Assembly: GCA_019245995.1 (NCBI GenBank)
Contig: JAFAQW010000213.1
Location: 1-6,859, forward strand
Length of the DNA: 6,859 nt
DNA from: Vulcanimicrobiota bacterium
GTDB taxonomy: Bacteria > Vulcanimicrobiota > Vulcanimicrobiia > Vulcanimicrobiales > Vulcanimicrobiaceae
Direction of reading: 5' to 3'
Part shown: positions 4,920 through 6,859 of the stretch, piece by piece
Position numbering within the stretch: position 1 is the stretch's first letter
Layout: the number at the start of each line of letters is the position of its first letter
Made by a program: the position numbers and the translations under genes
The notes under the pieces: model-generated
The model's input: the letters and a program-made list of their open reading frames with translations, nothing else
Database searches by the model: none
What the model was told of the DNA's origin: nothing

Positions 4920-4943
4920 CTAACCTAGCGCTCCGTAGGTTAG
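4920..4943. promoter_or_regulatory. 8-8-8 inverted repeat upstream of the phasin-like promoter
   Basis: CTAACCTA (4920-4927) and TAGGTTAG (4936-4943) are exact reverse complements around an eight-base spacer. The element starts 14 bases after the stop of the 78-residue ORF and ends 23 bases before the -35 box at 4967. There is no T-run on the plus side, so a regulatory dyad or a processing hairpin is more likely than a terminator. Its geometry matches the repeat at 389-412. Confidence 0.45.
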
Positions 4944-4966
4944 CCGCCGTCGCCCCCCCCGAGGTG

Positions 4967-4996
4967 TTGACAGACGACGCAGGTGCTTGGTATACT
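4967..4996 (+). promoter_or_regulatory. strong sigma-70-type promoter of the phasin-like gene
   Basis: The -35 box TTGACA (4967-4972) is a perfect consensus and the -10 box TATACT (4991-4996) differs at one position, with an 18-base spacer. Transcription should start near 5003, giving a leader of about 34 bases that carries GGAGGAG (5017-5023). A run of eight C (4953-4960) lies just upstream of the -35. Confidence 0.8.
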
Positions 4997-5036
4997 TAGC
5001 ACAACACAACGCATCTGGAGGAGATTTCGTTCAAAC

Positions 5037-5393
5037 ATGTCGGTCAACGTAGTGGAATACATGAGCAAGCTTCAGGACGAGGGTCTTGAGGCCATCAAGC
5101 AGACCCAAGAGGCGAGCCTGGCCTGGATGAACTCGTGGCGCGAGTTCACCAAGGAGTTCTCGGACAAGCCCGGCACGATGCCGACCTTCGAGAACATCCC
5201 GTCGCCGACGCAGTTCGTCGAAATGTCGTTCGGCTTCGCCGATCGCTTCCTCGAGCTTCGCAAGTCCTTCACGATGAAGGTTGCCGAGATGATGTCCGAG
5301 ACGCAGAAGCGCGCCGAGGCGAACTTCAAGGCTGCGACGCCGAGCCAGCCGGCTCCGAACCAGCCGATGCCGAACCGCCCGCCCAGCAAGTAA
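5037..5393 (+). CDS. phasin-like amphipathic helical protein, 118 residues
   Basis: The protein is mostly helical. Residues about 3-42 form an amphipathic helix (VEYMSKLQDEGLEAIKQTQE then Trp-rich AWMNSW), a linker DKPGTMPTFENIPSP follows, then a second helix (about 58-97: FVEMSFGFADRFLELRKSFT and a charged heptad-like part). The tail (101-118) is rich in Pro, Asn and Gln. This layout, with FVEMSFGFADRFLELRKSF after a Pro-rich linker, resembles phasin-like proteins that coat polyhydroxyalkanoate granules, but no PHA gene is visible and the assignment rests on pattern alone. There is no signal peptide, so it is cytosolic. ATG 5037 fits GGAGGAG 13 bases upstream; an upstream GTG at 4983 would lie inside the promoter and is rejected. 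The strong promoter, terminator and isolated transcript suggest an abundant protein. Confidence 0.65.
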   Translation: MSVNVVEYMSKLQDEGLEAIKQTQEASLAWMNSWREFTKEFSDKPGTMPTFENIPSPTQFVEMSFGFADRFLELRKSFTMKVAEMMSETQKRAEANFKAATPSQPAPNQPMPNRPPSK

Positions 5394-5416
5394 ATCGTAC
5401 CGAAGCTTTGGTTCGC

Positions 5417-5455
5417 GACCGCCCGCGCTAAACGCGGGCGGTCTTCTTTTTGTTT
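5417..5455 (+). terminator. intrinsic terminator of the phasin-like gene
   Basis: A perfect 11-bp stem (5417-5427 with 5433-5443, GACCGCCCGCG and its complement) closes a five-base loop CTAAA and is followed by TTCTTTTTGTTT. It lies 23 bases after the phasin-like stop and ends 16 bases before the aldo/keto reductase start. Confidence 0.93.
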
Positions 5456-5471
5456 GGGTAAAGGGTGGGCG

Positions 5472-6329
5472 ATGGACGAGAACGTGAAGGTTACGATCGG
5501 CGGCGCATTGCGCGTACATCGCCTAGGATTCGGTGCGATGCGGTTATGCGGCAGGCACGTTTGGGGCTGGCCGCACGAGCGTGAGAACGCCACGCGCGTG
5601 TTGCGTCGCGCGGTGGAGCTTGGCGTGAACTTCATCGACACGGCCGACGCGTACGGCCCCCATGTCAACGAAGAACAAATTGCCGAGGCGCTTCATCCGT
5701 ATCCCTCCGGGCTGGTGCTTGCGACGAAGGGTGGGGCGACGCGGCCGGGCCCGCAGGAGTGGCGACGCGACGGGCGTCCAGCGCATTTGCGCGAGGCCTG
5801 CGAGGGGAGTCTGCGGCGGTTGCGTCTCGAGCGAATCGACCTGTATCAGCTGCACGGGGTCGATCCCCGCGTCCCTTTCGAAGAGCAGATTGGTACGCTG
5901 CGCGACCTTCGCGACGAGGGAAAGATCCGTTTTGTGGGGCTTTCGAACGTCGATGTTGGGCAGTTGCAAAAGGCCGAGCGCATCGTGGAGATCGCGTCGG
6001 TGCAGAACAACTACAACGTGGGGAATCGCACCAGCGAGCCAGTCCTTGAATATTGCGAGTCCCGGGGCATCGTGTTCATTCCGTACTTTCCGCTCGATGC
6101 GGGGGACATCGAGGCGCTCGACGTGTTGCGCCCCGTCGCCGAGGCGCACGGCGTGACGGTCTTTCAGGTGGCGCTCGCGTGGCTTTTGCACCGCTCCCCG
6201 GCCATGCTCCCGATTCCGGGGACGTCGTCGGTTTCACATCTGGAGCAGAACGTCGCCGCCTCCGACATCACTTTGGCGAGCGAAGAGTGCGCCGCTCTCG
6301 ATCCGGCCGGCATGGCCGGCACACGCTAA
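5472..6329 (+). CDS. aldo/keto reductase, NADPH-dependent
   Basis: Cytosolic oxidoreductase of 285 residues with a TIM-barrel fold, reducing aldehydes or ketones with NADPH. The catalytic tetrad is complete: D56 and Y61 in FIDTADAYG, K86 in VLATKGG, and H128 in LYQLHGVDP. Other family marks are GLSNV (156-160, cofactor contact), Q178-N179 in SVQNNYNVGNR, and the NADPH-binding IPGTSSVSHLEQN near 248-260. The length is slightly under typical AKRs of about 300 residues because of short loops, and nothing essential is missing. ATG 5472 was chosen since AAAGGG ends six bases before it; an earlier TTG at 5454 lies in the terminator T-run. It resembles the general AKR group that includes YajO/Tas-like proteins; the substrate is unknown. 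It is a separate transcription unit, and no clear promoter is visible in the short gap after the terminator, so read-through may supply its mRNA. Confidence 0.95.
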   Translation: MDENVKVTIGGALRVHRLGFGAMRLCGRHVWGWPHERENATRVLRRAVELGVNFIDTADAYGPHVNEEQIAEALHPYPSGLVLATKGGATRPGPQEWRRDGRPAHLREACEGSLRRLRLERIDLYQLHGVDPRVPFEEQIGTLRDLRDEGKIRFVGLSNVDVGQLQKAERIVEIASVQNNYNVGNRTSEPVLEYCESRGIVFIPYFPLDAGDIEALDVLRPVAEAHGVTVFQVALAWLLHRSPAMLPIPGTSSVSHLEQNVAASDITLASEECAALDPAGMAGTR

Positions 6330-6358
6330 GCATAACGTTCAGTACGAAGGCCGGCGCT

Positions 6359-6550
6359 TTATTTCCCGACGCGAAACGCCGTAATGTAGTGCCACAACCC
6401 GAAGACTTGTAGTATCCAGATTACTAGGACGATCACGACCACCGCGTTCAGCAGCGATTTGATCGGCCCGGCCATAGGGATGTACGTGTTGATCAGCCAC
6501 AACAGGACGCCCACCACGATTAATACGATGACGATTTCAATTAACGGCAT
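6359..6550 (-). CDS. small two-helix membrane protein, Thivi_2564 family
   Basis: 63 residues, the typical length of this family. Helix one is about residues 3-20 (IEIVIVLIVVGVLLWLIN), followed by the signature NTYIPMAGPIKSLLN (20-34), then helix two about 35-52 (AVVVIVLVIWILQVFGLW). Short hydrophilic ends suggest a hairpin in the inner membrane. The family function is not known. The start ATG 6550 is preceded only by a weak GGGGTAA element. It lies 47 bases behind the APC permease on the same strand, so co-transcription is likely, and it converges with the aldo/keto reductase 29 bases away. Confidence 0.87.
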   Translation of the reverse strand: MPLIEIVIVLIVVGVLLWLINTYIPMAGPIKSLLNAVVVIVLVIWILQVFGLWHYITAFRVGK

Positions 6551-6597
6551 GTCACGGTATTACCCCGGGGCGGGCGGTGTTCAAGCGGTTCTGATCG

Positions 6598-6859
6598 CTA
6601 GCCGATCACTTCGCCCGCTGCTGCCTTTCGCCGTGACGCCTTGTGGGCGGCCTTCCAGACGAAGAAGAAGAGAACTCCGGTAACGAGCACGATGGCGCCG
6701 TAGAGGCTGTCCATCGGCGTGGCCGTCACGACGGCGATGGCAACGCCAATGACGACGGCGATCAGCAAGAGCGTCGACCATGGGTGTAAGGGCACCATGA
6801 ACAGCGGGTTTGGGAGGCGCGCGTCGCGTTTGCGATAGATGAAAACCGCGGCCGCCGCG
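6598..6859 (-). CDS. APC-superfamily amino-acid permease, C-terminal end (5' part beyond right edge)
   Basis: The frame is open from the right edge to TAG 6600-6598, giving 86 visible residues. It begins AAAAVFIYRKRDARLPNPLF, which is the cytosolic loop after the tenth transmembrane helix in APC/LAT-type transporters (typically FxxRxRxPxLPRPY). Then follow MVPLHPWS and two hydrophobic helices, about residues 28-47 (TLLLIAVVIGVAIAVV) and 51-69 (LYGAIVLVTGVLFFF), and a basic cytosolic tail (WKAAHKASRRKAA). This matches the last two helices of twelve-helix amino-acid permeases. The ATG at 6798 lies inside this conserved block and is not the start. The substrate cannot be told from the C-terminus. 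Confidence 0.83.
   Translation of the reverse strand, partial: AAAAVFIYRKRDARLPNPLFMVPLHPWSTLLLIAVVIGVAIAVVTATPMDSLYGAIVLVTGVLFFFVWKAAHKASRRKAAAGEVIG

Noticed and set aside
4983..5036. Earlier GTG start for the phasin-like protein
   Set aside because: It would place the start between the -35 and -10 boxes of the evident promoter.
5031..5668. Minus-strand frames crossing the phasin-like gene and the terminator
   Set aside because: They run through a promoter leader and an intrinsic terminator and have shadow-like composition.
5544..6191. Minus-strand open frame of 215 codons within the aldo/keto reductase
   Set aside because: Antisense shadow; the plus strand carries the full catalytic tetrad and cofactor motifs.
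6315..6360. GCCGGC copies before CTTTATTT between the aldo/keto reductase and the Thivi_2564 gene as a terminator
   Set aside because: The stem is only six bases with a 29-base loop and the T-run is broken; not supportable.
1..6859. tRNA, rRNA, CRISPR array, insertion sequence or attachment site
   Set aside because: No cloverleaf, no spaced direct repeats, no transposase or integrase frame and no terminal repeats seen on either strand.

Overview
This is a GC-rich bacterial chromosomal window with densely packed genes in short operons. I see no mobile element, tRNA, rRNA or CRISPR array. The mix of genes (a TPR-type secreted protein, a DUF5937/ArsR regulator, a kelch-like lipoprotein with a galactose-oxidase-like tail, a phasin-like protein, a small Thivi_2564-type membrane protein and an APC permease) would suit a soil or environmental lineage such as Candidatus Eremiobacterota (WPS-2). 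That placement is an impression from gene content and style, not from any marker gene.

Layout. Positions 1-351 (minus) hold the N-terminal part of a TPR protein that runs off the left edge. It is divergent from a DUF5937/ArsR-type regulator (412-1470, plus), and a perfect 8-8-8 inverted repeat lies between them. After the regulator come a possible 24-codon overlapping ORF (1467-1541) and an unrecognised 114-residue protein (1550-1894), whose TATAAA box lies so close to its ATG that the mRNA may be leaderless. A minus-strand cluster follows, in transcription order: SDR oxidoreductase (4383-3649), kelch-like lipoprotein (3565-2042), and a 48-residue glycine-rich membrane microprotein (2042-1896) whose start overlaps the lipoprotein stop by one base.

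The stretch 4384-4966 is the least explained part. It holds a near-perfect 16-bp palindrome in an AT-rich, promoter-like segment, a strong Shine-Dalgarno, two short plus-strand ORFs in one frame separated by an amber stop, several hairpins, a second 8-8-8 inverted repeat and a run of eight C. It leads into the clearest promoter of the window (TTGACA-N18-TATACT), which drives a phasin-like gene (5037-5393) closed by a textbook intrinsic terminator. An aldo/keto reductase (5472-6329, plus) follows. It converges with a minus-strand pair: the 3' end of an APC amino-acid permease (from the right edge to 6598) and a Thivi_2564-type membrane protein (6550-6359).

I do not see an obvious multi-gene novel system. 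The best candidates for something undescribed are the 4440-4966 segment, the coupled glycine-rich microprotein behind the kelch lipoprotein, and the possible leaderless 114-residue orphan.
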